36,710 bases of DNA from DAOTWA01 sp034435955 (GCA_034435955.1 DAOTWA010000006.1:1-36710); one strand, 5' to 3'; shown: positions 17,117 through 24,740, counted from the stretch's first letter. Translations and numbers: made by a program. Notes: a model not told the origin generated them from the letters alone.

Positions 17117-17148
17117 GTCAACAACGTTGGGTCGTCAACAAGTTGGGG
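17117..17148. repeat. Two 15-bp near-identical direct repeats, probable operator
   Basis: GTCAACAACGTTGGG (17117-17131) is followed by GTCAACAAGTTGGGG (17134-17148). Each copy has an internal dyad of CAAC facing GTTG. The copies start 17 bp apart and lie at the predicted transcription start, a place typical of repressor binding. The regulator is unknown; the nearby Crp-family gene is one candidate, but its usual target motif (TGTGA or TTGAT half-sites) is not seen. Confidence 0.45.
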
Positions 17149-17328
17149 CGATGGCCTGCGTAAGTGAGCCAAACGCGCGGCCCTTTCCAAGCGAGCGATC
17201 AATGCGCCCCGCGGTAGCTGCGCCGTGAGCCGCCTTCGGCGTTTCATAATTTAAAACGAGACTGCTGGCGTCGGTAAGAGCATTCCTTCCATCCTTTTAC
17301 AGGTAGGGCAATCTTGATCAGGTAGGAA

Positions 17329-19113
17329 ATGGCAACGATTACCCCCACGTCCCAATCCTCGACTTTCGCAATTTTCCAAAACAGGTCTTTCTCTCTCCTA
17401 TGGCTGGGCCAGCTCGTCTCGACTTCTGGCAGCGCGCTCACCAGTCTGGCAGCTTCGATCCTGGTTTACCGGCTAACCGGATCTGCGCTGAGTGTGGGGC
17501 TGATGCTGATGGCCACCGCGCTGCCCAGCGTGCTCATCGGTCTTATCGCCGGCGTGTTCGTGGATCGCTTCAACCGCAAGACAATCCTGGTGGCAGCCGA
17601 TCTAATCCGCGCCCTGCTGTCCTTCCTCATCCCATGGATGATCGCCAGGAATATCCTGTGGCTTTATGCCATCATACTGCTCTCCAGTGCGGTGGGCCAG
17701 TTCTTCGACCCGGCCCACGAGAGCGTGCTGCCGGAGGTGGCCAGCGATGAGGAGCTGGCAGCGGCCAACTCGCTGATGGCCATCAGCGGTTTCGGTTCGA
17801 CGGCCATCGGCTTCGCCGCTTCCGGTATGATCGCGGCGCGCTATCCGATCCAGTGGGCTTTCTACCTGGACGCGCTCACCTTCATTTTTTCGGCGGTCTG
17901 CATCCTGCTCATCCCTATCGGCAAACTCGATGTTGAAGGGAAGACGAACGTGGCTACGGTCATTAAGAATCTAAAGGGAGGCGGGAAGTACCTGCTGGAG
18001 AGCCCGTTGCTGCGCTCGCTGTTCTTCCTGACCATACCGGTTTCGATCGCTTTCGGACTGTGGAACTCGCTCCTGCTGCCCTTTGCGTTGCGCGCTCTGA
18101 AGGCCACAACATTCCAATACGGCTTGCAGGAGGGCCTCACCTCGGTGGGTTTTGTGGTGGGCAGCCTGCTCATGGCCAAGCTTGTCGGGCGGCTGCGCGA
18201 AGGCCAATGGATCGTGATCAGCTTCCTGGGGATGGGGCTGGTGGGCGTTTATTACGGTCTTTCCTCTGGCATTACCGCGGCGATCGGACTGGTCATGCTC
18301 TCCGGCTTTTTGAATGCCCCTTCGGCGATCGCCCGACGGTTGGTGGTGCAGCGCAATACCGTGCGGGAGGTGCGCGGACGGGTCACCAGTACTTTTTTCG
18401 TCGTCCGGGACGTGGTCTACCTGCTCGGCATGGCGGCGGCGGGGCTGGCCGATCTGTTCAATGTACGCGCAATGGTCGTGGCCAGCTCGGTGATCCTGGT
18501 GGCTGCCGGAGCGTTGGCGCTGTTCATGCCGGGGATCGGCCAGCCGGCGGCCGAGTGGAGGCGGGCGATCAGCCTGCTGCGCGGCGCGAAAGCTGCGCCC
18601 GGACTCGGCCCGGCCCGTGCGGCCACGCTGGCCGACTTCGACCTGCTGGCGGCGCAGATGCCGTCCATCGCCGCCCTGAGCATCAGGGAGCGTCAGAACC
18701 TGGCGGCACAGACCCTGGTGAGCAGCGCGGATACCGGGGTGACCATCCTGCGGCAGGGAGAAAAGAGCGACGCGGCTTATTTCATCCTTGAAGGGCGGGT
18801 AGTCGCCGGGCGGGATGAGAACGGGCAACAGCGTCTGCTGGAGGTGTTAAACACAGGCGACTTTTTCGGGGAGATCGCCGCGTTGACCGGCTTACCTCGC
18901 ACGGCCAATGTGGTCGCCGAGGCGCCCACCACCCTGCTGCAAGTGCCGGTGCCGGCCCTGCGCAGGATGATGGCCGATCCACTGATCAACCGCATCTTCG
19001 TGAACAAGTTGACCGAGCGCATGGTGCGCATGAATATGGTCGACCTGCCGCGTCTGTCAGGTTTGGGTGGGCAGACGTTGCGTGATCTGGCCACGCCTGA
19101 GACGGCGGGTTAA
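17329..19113 (+). CDS. MFS transporter fused to a C-terminal cyclic-nucleotide-binding domain
   Basis: The protein has 594 residues. Residues about 12-415 form a 12-helix MFS carrier of the MFS_3/EntS-like exporter group, with LLWLGQLVSTSGSAL in helix 1, GVFVDRFNRKTIL as the MFS loop motif and FFDPAHESVLPEVAS characteristic of this group. Residues about 438-575 form a cNMP-binding beta-roll: GVTILRQGEKSDAAYFILEG, then GDFFGEIAALTGLPRTANVVA. The latter keeps the Gly-Glu and Arg positions that bind the cyclic phosphate and ribose in CRP and PKA-type domains. There is no DNA-binding domain. The fusion suggests export gated by a cytoplasmic nucleotide or similar ligand. AGGTAGGAA precedes ATG 17329. 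The gene appears to be transcribed alone. Confidence 0.88.
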   Translation: MATITPTSQSSTFAIFQNRSFSLLWLGQLVSTSGSALTSLAASILVYRLTGSALSVGLMLMATALPSVLIGLIAGVFVDRFNRKTILVAADLIRALLSFLIPWMIARNILWLYAIILLSSAVGQFFDPAHESVLPEVASDEELAAANSLMAISGFGSTAIGFAASGMIAARYPIQWAFYLDALTFIFSAVCILLIPIGKLDVEGKTNVATVIKNLKGGGKYLLESPLLRSLFFLTIPVSIAFGLWNSLLLPFALRALKATTFQYGLQEGLTSVGFVVGSLLMAKLVGRLREGQWIVISFLGMGLVGVYYGLSSGITAAIGLVMLSGFLNAPSAIARRLVVQRNTVREVRGRVTSTFFVVRDVVYLLGMAAAGLADLFNVRAMVVASSVILVAAGALALFMPGIGQPAAEWRRAISLLRGAKAAPGLGPARAATLADFDLLAAQMPSIAALSIRERQNLAAQTLVSSADTGVTILRQGEKSDAAYFILEGRVVAGRDENGQQRLLEVLNTGDFFGEIAALTGLPRTANVVAEAPTTLLQVPVPALRRMMADPLINRIFVNKLTERMVRMNMVDLPRLSGLGGQTLRDLATPETAG

Positions 19114-19121
19114 AAAGGGAA

Positions 19122-19155
19122 ATCCGCGCAGGGCTGACGGGACTCTCGCGCGGAT
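19122..19155. terminator. Possible hairpin between convergent genes
   Basis: ATCCGCGC at 19122-19129 is the exact reverse complement of GCGCGGAT at 19148-19155, with an 18-nt loop. It lies 8 bp after the MFS-cNMP stop and about 75 bp past the end of the oppositely oriented sigma-factor gene. No T-run follows on the plus strand, so if it ends transcription it is not a classical intrinsic terminator. Confidence 0.4.
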
Positions 19156-19231
19156 CTGGTTGCCTATGGGCGGTGATTGGCCCGGTCGGGCATGCAGTTA
19201 GATCGAGAAGTGTATTTTTCCCTGGTCTTTG

Positions 19232-20407
19232 CTAGAGGTAATCCTTAAGCTGGCGCGCGCGGCGGGGGTGCCGCAGGCGGCGCAACGCCTTACCCTCGAT
19301 CTGGCGGATGCGCTCGCGGGTCAGGCCAAACTTTTGACCGACCTCCTCGAGCGTGTAGGTGCGGCCGTTGTCCAAGCCGAAGCGCAGGCGCAGAATGCGC
19401 GCCTCGCGCGGCGAAAGGGTGGACAGCACTTCCTCGATTTTTTGGCGCAGCAGATCGCTGTAGGCGCTCTGGATGGGCGAAGGGGTGATGGTATCCTCGA
19501 CGAACATGCCCAGTTCAGAGTCCTCCTCGTCGCCCACCGGGCTTTCGAGCGACAGCGGCAGCCACGAAACGCGCAGCATCCACTGCACTTTGCGGTTGGA
19601 GAGGCCCATCTCACTGGCGATCTCATCCACCTCGGGCGGGCGGCCAAGGGCCTGCTCCAGCTCGTGGGTCAGCTTGTAAAGCTGGCGGATACGGTCGATC
19701 ATGTGAACCGGTACACGAATGGTGCGACCCTGATCGGCGATCGAACGGGTGATGGTCTGACGGATCCACCAGGTGGCATAGGTGGAGAAGCGGAAGCCGC
19801 GGTGATAGTCATACTTCTCGACGGCCTTCATCAGGCCCAAATTGCCCTCCTGGATCAGATCGAGGAAAGGCACGCCGCGCCCGATGTATTTTTTGGCGAT
19901 GCTGACCACCAGGCGCGTGTTGGCCTTGATGAGGTGTTCGCGGGCGAGCACACCATCCTGGATCAGGCACTCGTATTCCTGGCGCAGCGCACTATTGCCG
20001 CGGCCGTTCAGGCGCGCCAGGTCCTTGCGGGCCTGGCGCCCGCGCTCGATGCGCTTGGCCAGTTCGAGCTCTTCATCCACGCTGAGGAGGGGAACGCGGG
20101 ACATTTCCTTGAGGTACAGTCCGACGGTGTCGTCGGTGGAGATGCGTTCCAGGTCCACGTAATCGTCCAGATCGCTCTGGGGGACGGCTTCGTCCTCGGG
20201 CAGATCGAAATCCAGATCGCGGTCGAGGATTTCAATCCCATGGCGGCGCAGGGCGACCAGGACGGCGCTGAGGTGCTCGGCGTCCTCCTCGCCGTTCGGG
20301 TAGAACTCCATCAAATCCTCGGTAGTCAGATAACCTTGCACGTCGGCTTTTTCCAGCAACATACCCAAGATTTCCGTGTTTTGCCTGCGCCTGTCCGGAT
20401 GTGTCAC
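19232..20407 (-). CDS. rpoD: Primary sigma factor (sigma-70/RpoD family)
   Basis: A 391-residue principal sigma factor. Region 1.1-like residues 1-62 precede an acidic stretch. Region 1.2 begins at STDDTVGLYLKEMSR. Region 2 holds the core-binding stretch FLDLIQEGNLGLMKAVEKYD and the -10-reading RFSTYATWWIRQTITRSI. Region 3 starts at IRVPVHMIDR. Region 4.2 contains TLEEVGQKFGLTRERIRQIE, the -35-reading helix-turn-helix. The large non-conserved insert of E. coli RpoD is absent, as in most non-proteobacteria. The start is GTG at 20407 with GAGGAGGG 8-9 nt upstream. The consensus-like -35/-10 boxes seen elsewhere in the window agree with a standard sigma-70 factor. It lies 221 bp downstream of the yceD gene on the same strand. 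Confidence 0.95.
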   Translation of the reverse strand: MTHPDRRRQNTEILGMLLEKADVQGYLTTEDLMEFYPNGEEDAEHLSAVLVALRRHGIEILDRDLDFDLPEDEAVPQSDLDDYVDLERISTDDTVGLYLKEMSRVPLLSVDEELELAKRIERGRQARKDLARLNGRGNSALRQEYECLIQDGVLAREHLIKANTRLVVSIAKKYIGRGVPFLDLIQEGNLGLMKAVEKYDYHRGFRFSTYATWWIRQTITRSIADQGRTIRVPVHMIDRIRQLYKLTHELEQALGRPPEVDEIASEMGLSNRKVQWMLRVSWLPLSLESPVGDEEDSELGMFVEDTITPSPIQSAYSDLLRQKIEEVLSTLSPREARILRLRFGLDNGRTYTLEEVGQKFGLTRERIRQIEGKALRRLRHPRRARQLKDYL

Positions 20408-20628
20408 TGCCGCCCTCCTCTAATGCGCCCGCCGTGAGGTTCGATTCCCGTAATAGCCGCCACGAGCTTTATCCAGCCCGTACTCGTGCGATCCATGAAA
20501 CGTATTTCAAGATTACTTAAATCCGCAACGCCTTACGACCCGCCCCAGCCCGTATGTCCCCGCCCGCCTCCCTTCCCGGCAACAGAGCGGGTAAATGGGG
20601 GCCGGCGAGTGGTCAGAGAAAATAGCCT

Positions 20629-21108
20629 TTAAGTGTATGGCACCCGCACCTGATGTTCGCAGGTCACCTCGTTTAGATTCTCGCCGCAAATAGAACACAG
20701 CCCCTTGCAATCCGGTTTGCATAAGGGGCTAATCGGTATTTCGATGAGCATATACTCACGCACCAGGGGTTCGAGGTCAATGTTGCCATTTTCGGGTAGA
20801 ATCAGGCCCGATTCGGAGACTGTACGGTTGCTGAAAGCAAACAACTCGTCGAAGTTGATCTCCAAAATCTGCTCGAACTCGGTCAGGCAGCGCACGCATT
20901 CAGAAGAGAGCGCCGCGTGGAAACTGGCCTGCACGAGCAACCCCTGGGGTGTTCTGCCGATCCTCGCAACCCCGCTGAATTTGGTCAAATCCAGGTCAGG
21001 TTGCAGGTGGATCGTAGGGTAATCGAAATGAAAATCACGACTGCTGCCGATCGGCTGTCCAACAATAAAGCCGACGTTCAGTCGCAAAGGAAAACGAGGC
21101 TGGTACAC
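20629..21108 (-). CDS. YceD/DUF177 family protein
   Basis: A 159-residue cytoplasmic protein of the DUF177 (YceD) family, linked to 23S rRNA accumulation and usually encoded next to the L32 gene rpmF. Visible family marks are CVRCLTEF in the middle and the Cys-rich end CKPDCKGLCSICGENLNEVTC, a likely zinc site. The N-terminal part (LRLNVGFIVGQPIG, RDFHFDYP) agrees with family members. The start is GTG at 21108 with no visible ribosome-binding site, so the start may be wrong by a few codons. No L32 frame (a MAVPKKRTS-like start) was found in the 221 bp downstream, where the primary sigma gene follows. A good promoter lies upstream at 21151-21179. Confidence 0.85.
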   Translation of the reverse strand: MYQPRFPLRLNVGFIVGQPIGSSRDFHFDYPTIHLQPDLDLTKFSGVARIGRTPQGLLVQASFHAALSSECVRCLTEFEQILEINFDELFAFSNRTVSESGLILPENGNIDLEPLVREYMLIEIPISPLCKPDCKGLCSICGENLNEVTCEHQVRVPYT

Positions 21109-21121
21109 GTTTATAAAAGAT

Positions 21122-21138
21122 ATTCAATTTTCTTGAAT
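21122..21138. repeat. Perfect 6-bp inverted repeat in the yceD leader
   Basis: ATTCAA (21122-21127) and TTGAAT (21133-21138) are separated by 5 nt. The element lies just downstream of the predicted yceD transcription start and before its coding region. It could be an operator or a weak RNA hairpin. The region is AT-rich, so chance is a fair alternative. Confidence 0.3.
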
Positions 21139-21150
21139 TAGATATGATGT

Positions 21151-21179
21151 AGTATAACACAGGATATTCCGAAAGTCAA
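21151..21179 (-). promoter_or_regulatory. Sigma-70 promoter for the yceD gene
   Basis: On the minus strand, TTGACT (complement of 21174-21179), a 17-bp spacer and TATACT (complement of 21151-21156) form a near-consensus promoter. The transcription start would be near 21144, giving a leader of about 36 nt before the GTG at 21108. Confidence 0.75.
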
Positions 21180-21244
21180 GTTTTTATGATTAATTTGATA
21201 ATTATTGGGCATGCTTTTTCATCAATGATACCATGGAGGAAGTT

Positions 21245-21853
21245 TTGACGTCTATTTTATTGGCTACTGAAAATCAGGGCAAACGGATCGAGATTAACGC
21301 TTTACTGGCCGATCTGCCTTTGCGCCTGGTGCTGCCGTCCGAATTGGGTTTAAGTCTAAGCGTGGCCGAGGATGGCGCCACTTACGCCGAAAACGCCGCA
21401 CGCAAGGCCCGGGCTTATGCGCGCGCCGCGGGGATGGCGGCGCTGGCGGACGATTCGGGCCTGGAAGTTGACGTTCTCGGCGGCCTTCCGGGCATCCACT
21501 CACACCGCTTCGCGCCCTGGCCGGACGCCACCGACGCCGATCGGCGGCGTTACCTCCTTCAGCAACTGCATGGCAGGCCGCGCCCCTGGCGGGCGCGCTT
21601 CCGTTGCACGGTAGCGGTGGCTACACCAGACGGGGATGTGCAATACGCGGAGGGCGAATGCAGCGGCGAGATCATCCCCGAGGAGCGCGGCAGCGCCGGC
21701 TTTGGCTACGACCCGATTTTTTATCTCCCCGAGTACGGCCAGACCATGGCCGAGCTGGGTCTTGAGGTGAAGAATCGCATCAGCCACCGCGCCCGTGCCA
21801 TCCAGGCTGCCCGGCCGATCCTGGAAGGGCTGATCGCCCGTCCGCCGAACTGA
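21245..21853 (+). CDS. rdgB: dITP/XTP pyrophosphatase (RdgB/HAM1 family)
   Basis: A 202-residue non-canonical purine NTP pyrophosphatase that hydrolyses dITP, ITP and XTP to monophosphates and keeps them out of DNA and RNA. Key blocks are ILLATENQGKRIEI (substrate loop with Lys), AALADDSGLEVDVLGG (catalytic Asp pair), PGIHSHRFA and GFGYDPIFYLPEYGQTMAEL. The start is taken as TTG 21245, giving MTSILLATENQ like known members, with GGAGGA at 21235-21240 four nt upstream. An ATG at 21233 would overlap that ribosome-binding site. It is convergent with the PPK2 gene, with 22 bp between the stops. Confidence 0.93.
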   Translation: MTSILLATENQGKRIEINALLADLPLRLVLPSELGLSLSVAEDGATYAENAARKARAYARAAGMAALADDSGLEVDVLGGLPGIHSHRFAPWPDATDADRRRYLLQQLHGRPRPWRARFRCTVAVATPDGDVQYAEGECSGEIIPEERGSAGFGYDPIFYLPEYGQTMAELGLEVKNRISHRARAIQAARPILEGLIARPPN

Positions 21854-21875
21854 TGCGCCTGTTCAAGCGTCCGCT

Positions 21876-22679
21876 TCATTCAACTTTGTATTGGGCGATG
21901 TTCTCCGCCGGGGTTGGGTAACGCATGTCAAACGCCTCCAATGTAGTGACGAGGATCTTCGAGACCACCAGATTGCGGTACCAGTTGCGGTCGGCGGGGA
22001 TAATGTACCACGGCGCCCAACGGGTGCTGGTCTCGCTGAGGGCGTCCTCGTAAGCACGCATGTACTCAGGCCACAACTCGCGCTCCTTCAAATCGGCGGG
22101 GTTGAACTTCCACTGCTTGCGCGGAATGTCGATGCGTTCTTGCAGACGCAAGGCCTGCTCCTCGCGGCTGATGTGCAGGAAGAACTTGAGGATGGTGGTG
22201 CCCTCCGCGACGAGGCTGCGCTCGAACTCATTGATGATTTTGTAGCGCTTGCGCCAGACATTTTCTGGCACCAGATTGTGGACGCGTACGACCAGCACGT
22301 CCTCGTAGTGACTGCGGTTGAAGATAACGATCTCGCCTTTGGACGGCGTCTGCCTGTGAACCCGCCAGAGGAAGTCGTGATCCAATTCTTCAGGCGTGGG
22401 GACTTTAAAGGAGGCCACGCGCACGCCCTGTGGGTTGACCCCCTGAAACACGTGGCGGATGGTGCTGTCCTTGCCGGCTGTGTCCATGGCCTGGAGCACC
22501 ACCAAAAGGCGGTGGCTGTGCCCGGCGTAAAGCAGCTCCTGGAGCTCGTCCAAACGCTCGAGCAGTTTGGCAATCTCTTTCTTGGCATTGGCTTTTTCAG
22601 GGGTGAAATCGGGAGAGGCTTTGGTGTCCCACTCGCTCAGGTCGACGCGCCTGCCCGGCTTGACGCGGAAGATATCCAT
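21876..22679 (-). CDS. ppk2: Polyphosphate:nucleotide phosphotransferase, PPK2 family
   Basis: A 267-residue single-domain PPK2 kinase that uses polyphosphate to phosphorylate nucleotides. The Walker A region is AMDTAGKDSTIR, followed by GVNPQGVRVASFKVP. Walker B and the lid follow as IVIFNRSHYEDVLVVRVH and ISREEQALRLQER. The end WYIIPADRNWYRNLVVSKI is typical of the family. Length and motif wording resemble the stand-alone PPK2 enzymes of the class acting on AMP and ADP, but class cannot be fixed without alignment. Translation starts at ATG 22679 with GAGGAG 6 nt upstream. A 6-bp hairpin (22722-22736) lies in the leader. It probably helps regenerate nucleotides from stored polyphosphate. Confidence 0.9.
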   Translation of the reverse strand: MDIFRVKPGRRVDLSEWDTKASPDFTPEKANAKKEIAKLLERLDELQELLYAGHSHRLLVVLQAMDTAGKDSTIRHVFQGVNPQGVRVASFKVPTPEELDHDFLWRVHRQTPSKGEIVIFNRSHYEDVLVVRVHNLVPENVWRKRYKIINEFERSLVAEGTTILKFFLHISREEQALRLQERIDIPRKQWKFNPADLKERELWPEYMRAYEDALSETSTRWAPWYIIPADRNWYRNLVVSKILVTTLEAFDMRYPTPAENIAQYKVE

Positions 22680-22721
22680 GCTGGCTCCTCATTTCGTGAG
22701 ATAGATAACAAAACAATTCTA

Positions 22722-22736
22722 ACGGCATTTTGCCGT
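22722..22736. repeat. Compact inverted repeat upstream of ppk2
   Basis: ACGGCA and TGCCGT form a perfect 6-bp stem with a 3-nt loop, about 45 bp upstream of the ppk2 start. It could be an operator or leader hairpin. Only the symmetry is seen. Confidence 0.3.
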
Positions 22737-22877
22737 CGGTCCTGCGGCATTTAGAGCCAGGTAGGGATTATTTGAGCGGTAAGTCGGACGGCGACGGCGG
22801 CAGGCAGCCCCATCGTTTACCCGTTGGCGGCGAGGAGAAAGGCCAATTCCAGGCGATTGGCGCGCGGAAGGATGGAT

Positions 22878-22922
22878 GTAAAAGAAAACGGCGGCCCGAG
22901 ATTCGCTGCGCCCGGACCGCCG
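22878..22922 (-). terminator. Intrinsic terminator of the DinB-like gene
   Basis: Read on the minus strand, CGGCGGTCCGGG (22922-22911) pairs along all 12 positions, two of them G-U, with CTCGGGCCGCCG (22900-22889) around a 10-nt loop. TTTTCTTTTAC follows. It starts 22 bp past the stop of the DinB-like gene and separates that gene from ppk2. Confidence 0.8.
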
Positions 22923-22944
22923 GCGAAAAACCTGGCTGACCAGC

Positions 22945-23466
22945 TCAAGCAGCCATGCCATGCTGAGACAGCCAGGCGCGCAATGGGGCGATGTGATCGT
23001 CGTAATGGTCGAAGCTGTCCCCACCAATGGCCTCGGCCAGCGGATAGTCGTCGCCCCATATTTCCCGAATGGGCAGGCTGAAGCGCGACCCTGGCAGGAA
23101 ATCGCCGTCCTCCAGTCCACGCACGGCGTTGACCAGACGCTGATAAGACTGGCGCGCTTCCGCCAGCACACGGTCGAGGGGCACATCACGGTTCAACTCA
23201 TAGATGCGCGCGTTGCGAGCATGCAGTTCCAAGCGGTCCAACTCGCTGACGACGGGTTTTTCGCCGCGGGCAACGCTTTCGAGAAAAGCTGCCATCCAGC
23301 GCTCATAGTGAGCGATATGGGCGATCACGTCCTTGACCGACCACTGGCCTTCATCGCCGGGAACTTCGATCAAACCGGCCGGCACCTTTGCCAGCAACGC
23401 CTCCCACTCGGCTCGCTTTCGCTGCATGTGATCCAACACCTGATCTCGGGTAAGGAATGGATTCAT
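22945..23466 (-). CDS. DinB/ClbS-like four-helix protein
   Basis: A 173-residue protein with the all-helical DinB-superfamily layout, close to the ClbS/DfsB branch. The first His cluster is in VKDVIAHIAHYERWM and the last in SFDHYDDHIAPLRAWL. In this superfamily three His residues bind a divalent metal, and members include thiol-dependent transferases and protective hydrolases. ClbS itself opens the cyclopropane of colibactin. Here the substrate is unknown. AGGAGG lies 6 nt before ATG 23466 and a strong terminator follows the stop, so it is a single-gene unit. No signal peptide is present, which points to the cytoplasm. Confidence 0.75.
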   Translation of the reverse strand: MNPFLTRDQVLDHMQRKRAEWEALLAKVPAGLIEVPGDEGQWSVKDVIAHIAHYERWMAAFLESVARGEKPVVSELDRLELHARNARIYELNRDVPLDRVLAEARQSYQRLVNAVRGLEDGDFLPGSRFSLPIREIWGDDYPLAEAIGGDSFDHYDDHIAPLRAWLSQHGMAA

Positions 23467-23565
23467 GATGCTCCTCCTGGGGATAGGACTAACTTGCTTA
23501 TCGTGTTACGTCGGTTGCATAACCAGCTAATATAAATAAGGTAGTTACATCTTATCATTTTATCT

Positions 23566-23595
23566 ATAACCTGTCAATAGCCAATTGCAGGTTAT
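23566..23595. repeat. Perfect 8-bp inverted repeat upstream of the NagD-like gene
   Basis: ATAACCTG (23566-23573) and CAGGTTAT (23588-23595) are exact reverse complements with a 14-nt spacer. They lie in the 228-bp gap between the divergent DinB-like and NagD-like genes, about 100 bp from each. No T-run follows on either strand, so an operator is more likely than a terminator. A TATAAT at 23644-23649 lies downstream of it on the plus strand, without a clear -35. Confidence 0.4.
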
Positions 23596-23694
23596 GGAAG
23601 GGCGTCTGCAAATATCATCTCGAATGATCCGATATAGCGGGTATATAATTTTGTTGGCAGTAAAAAAGATGAATTTTGAGAGGAGATGGAACCA

Positions 23695-24459
23695 ATGGCC
23701 GACCGGCAAAATTACCTGATTGATTTGGATGGCGTGATCGTGCGCGGCCGCACGATGATCCCCGGCGCGGACGTTTTTCTCACCCACTTGCGAGAGCGGG
23801 GCAGCAAGTATCTGATCCTGACCAATAACTCGATGTACGTGCCCACGGATCTGGCCCACCGCCTGCAGACTCTGGGACTGGACGTATCCCCTGACCGCAT
23901 CTTCACCTCGGCGATGGCCACCGCACGCTTTCTCAAATCCCAAAAGCCAGGCGGTAAAGCCTTCGTGATCGGCGAGAGCGGATTGACCAGTGCGATCCAC
24001 GACGCCGGCTATGTGATCACCGATCTGGAGCCGGATTACGTCGTGTTGGGCGAGACTTTCTCGTACAACCTGGATCACATCACGCGGGCGATCCGTTTCG
24101 TGGCTGCTGGCGCGCTGTTTATCGCCACCAATCCCGATCCCACCGGGCCGGCGGAGGAGGGGCTTGTGCCGGCCTGCGGCGCGATGGCGGCGCTGATCGA
24201 GAAGGCCACCGGCGTCAGCCCGTTTTTCGTGGGCAAACCCAACCCGCTGATGATCCGCCAGGCGCTGAATTACCTCGGCGTGCATTCTGAAAACACGATC
24301 ATGATTGGCGACCGCATGGATACCGACATCGTGGCCGGCATCATGAGCGGGATGGACACCATTCTTGTCCTTACCGGGGTCACTCAACGGGAGCATGTAG
24401 GACGCTTCCCCTACCAGCCCACACGGGTGGTGGAATCGGTGGCGGAACTGGCGGTTTAA
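23695..24459 (+). CDS. HAD-superfamily class IIA phosphatase (NagD-like)
   Basis: A 254-residue cytoplasmic HAD-IIA hydrolase related to NagD and p-nitrophenyl phosphatases, which dephosphorylate nucleotides or sugar phosphates. The four HAD motifs are visible: LIDLDGVIVRG (nucleophile Asp and acid Asp), LTNNS, the Lys in VGKPNPLMI and MIGDRMDTDIVAG. The cap insertion between motifs II and III is of the C2A size. ATG 23695 is preferred because AGGAG (23681-23685) is 9 nt upstream; the in-frame ATG at 23686 abuts that site. The substrate cannot be predicted. The B12 riboswitch promoter begins right after its stop. Confidence 0.9.
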   Translation: MADRQNYLIDLDGVIVRGRTMIPGADVFLTHLRERGSKYLILTNNSMYVPTDLAHRLQTLGLDVSPDRIFTSAMATARFLKSQKPGGKAFVIGESGLTSAIHDAGYVITDLEPDYVVLGETFSYNLDHITRAIRFVAAGALFIATNPDPTGPAEEGLVPACGAMAALIEKATGVSPFFVGKPNPLMIRQALNYLGVHSENTIMIGDRMDTDIVAGIMSGMDTILVLTGVTQREHVGRFPYQPTRVVESVAELAV

Positions 24460-24473
24460 AGGGCAGAAAATGC

Positions 24474-24502
24474 TTGACGACTGCACCTTCTTCACGTAAA
24501 AT
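24474..24502 (+). promoter_or_regulatory. Sigma-70 promoter of the B12 uptake operon
   Basis: TTGACG (24474-24479), a 17-bp spacer and TAAAAT (24497-24502) give a near-consensus promoter. Initiation near 24509 would place the riboswitch at the very 5' end of the transcript, as expected. Confidence 0.75.
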
Positions 24503-24518
24503 CTCATTCATCCATAGC

Positions 24519-24650
24519 AACACGGGTGCCTCGCCCCCGGATGGGGAGGCTGAAAGGCGAAACCGGTGTAAGTCCGGTGCTGACCCGCAACTGTAAGGAA
24601 CACCGCCTCGTTGGAGGCTGATGCTCCGAGCCAGGTCGACCGCCCGATTG
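24519..24650 (+). promoter_or_regulatory. Cobalamin (B12) riboswitch aptamer
   Basis: The conserved core of the cobalamin riboswitch is clear: the GGTG-type opening near 24524-24528, GAAAGGCGAAACCGGTG at 24552-24568, AAGTCCGGTGCTGACCCGCA at 24570-24589 with ACTGTAA following, and the closing GAGCCAGGTCGACCGCC at 24628-24644. Adenosyl- or methylcobalamin binding would lower expression of the downstream uptake genes. The exact ends are approximate. An intrinsic terminator at 24715-24740 forms the likely expression platform. Confidence 0.93.
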
Positions 24651-24714
24651 CATGCTCTCACCAGAACCTCGCGGCAAGGAGGTGAAGCGCAACCACGATG
24701 GTTAACCCATGCGC

Positions 24715-24740
24715 TCCCTGCTCTCGAGGCAGGGATTTTT
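24715..24740 (+). terminator. Intrinsic terminator of the B12 riboswitch
   Basis: TCCCTGC (24715-24721) and GCAGGGA (24729-24735) form a perfect 7-bp stem with a 7-nt loop, directly followed by five T residues. It lies 65 nt after the aptamer and 113 nt before btuF. This fits ligand-induced transcription termination. A smaller helix, ACCTC (24666-24670) with GAGGT (24679-24683), sits between and may take part in the switch. Confidence 0.8.

Larger units (their letters stand above)
16975..17328. other. Gene-free region of 354 bp between divergent metG and the MFS-cNMP gene
   Basis: No convincing open frame or tRNA is seen here. The half next to metG is AT-rich and contains TAAAAT on the minus strand (about 17006-17011), a possible -10 box for metG without a clear -35. 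The other half holds the extended -10 element and two near-identical operator-like repeats described separately. These are followed by about 180 bp of GC-rich leader with several short possible hairpins, for example CGCCG with CGGCG near 17220-17240, that match no riboswitch I know. Confidence 0.5.

Noticed and set aside
19229..20437. Long open frame of about 400 codons on the plus strand opposite the primary sigma factor
   Set aside because: It mirrors a highly conserved sigma-70 gene on the other strand. GC-rich DNA often leaves the antisense frame open, and its product has no recognisable domain.
23644..23649. TATAAT upstream of the NagD-like gene as a promoter
   Set aside because: No recognisable -35 box 16-18 bp upstream; the flanks are AT-rich, so chance is likely.
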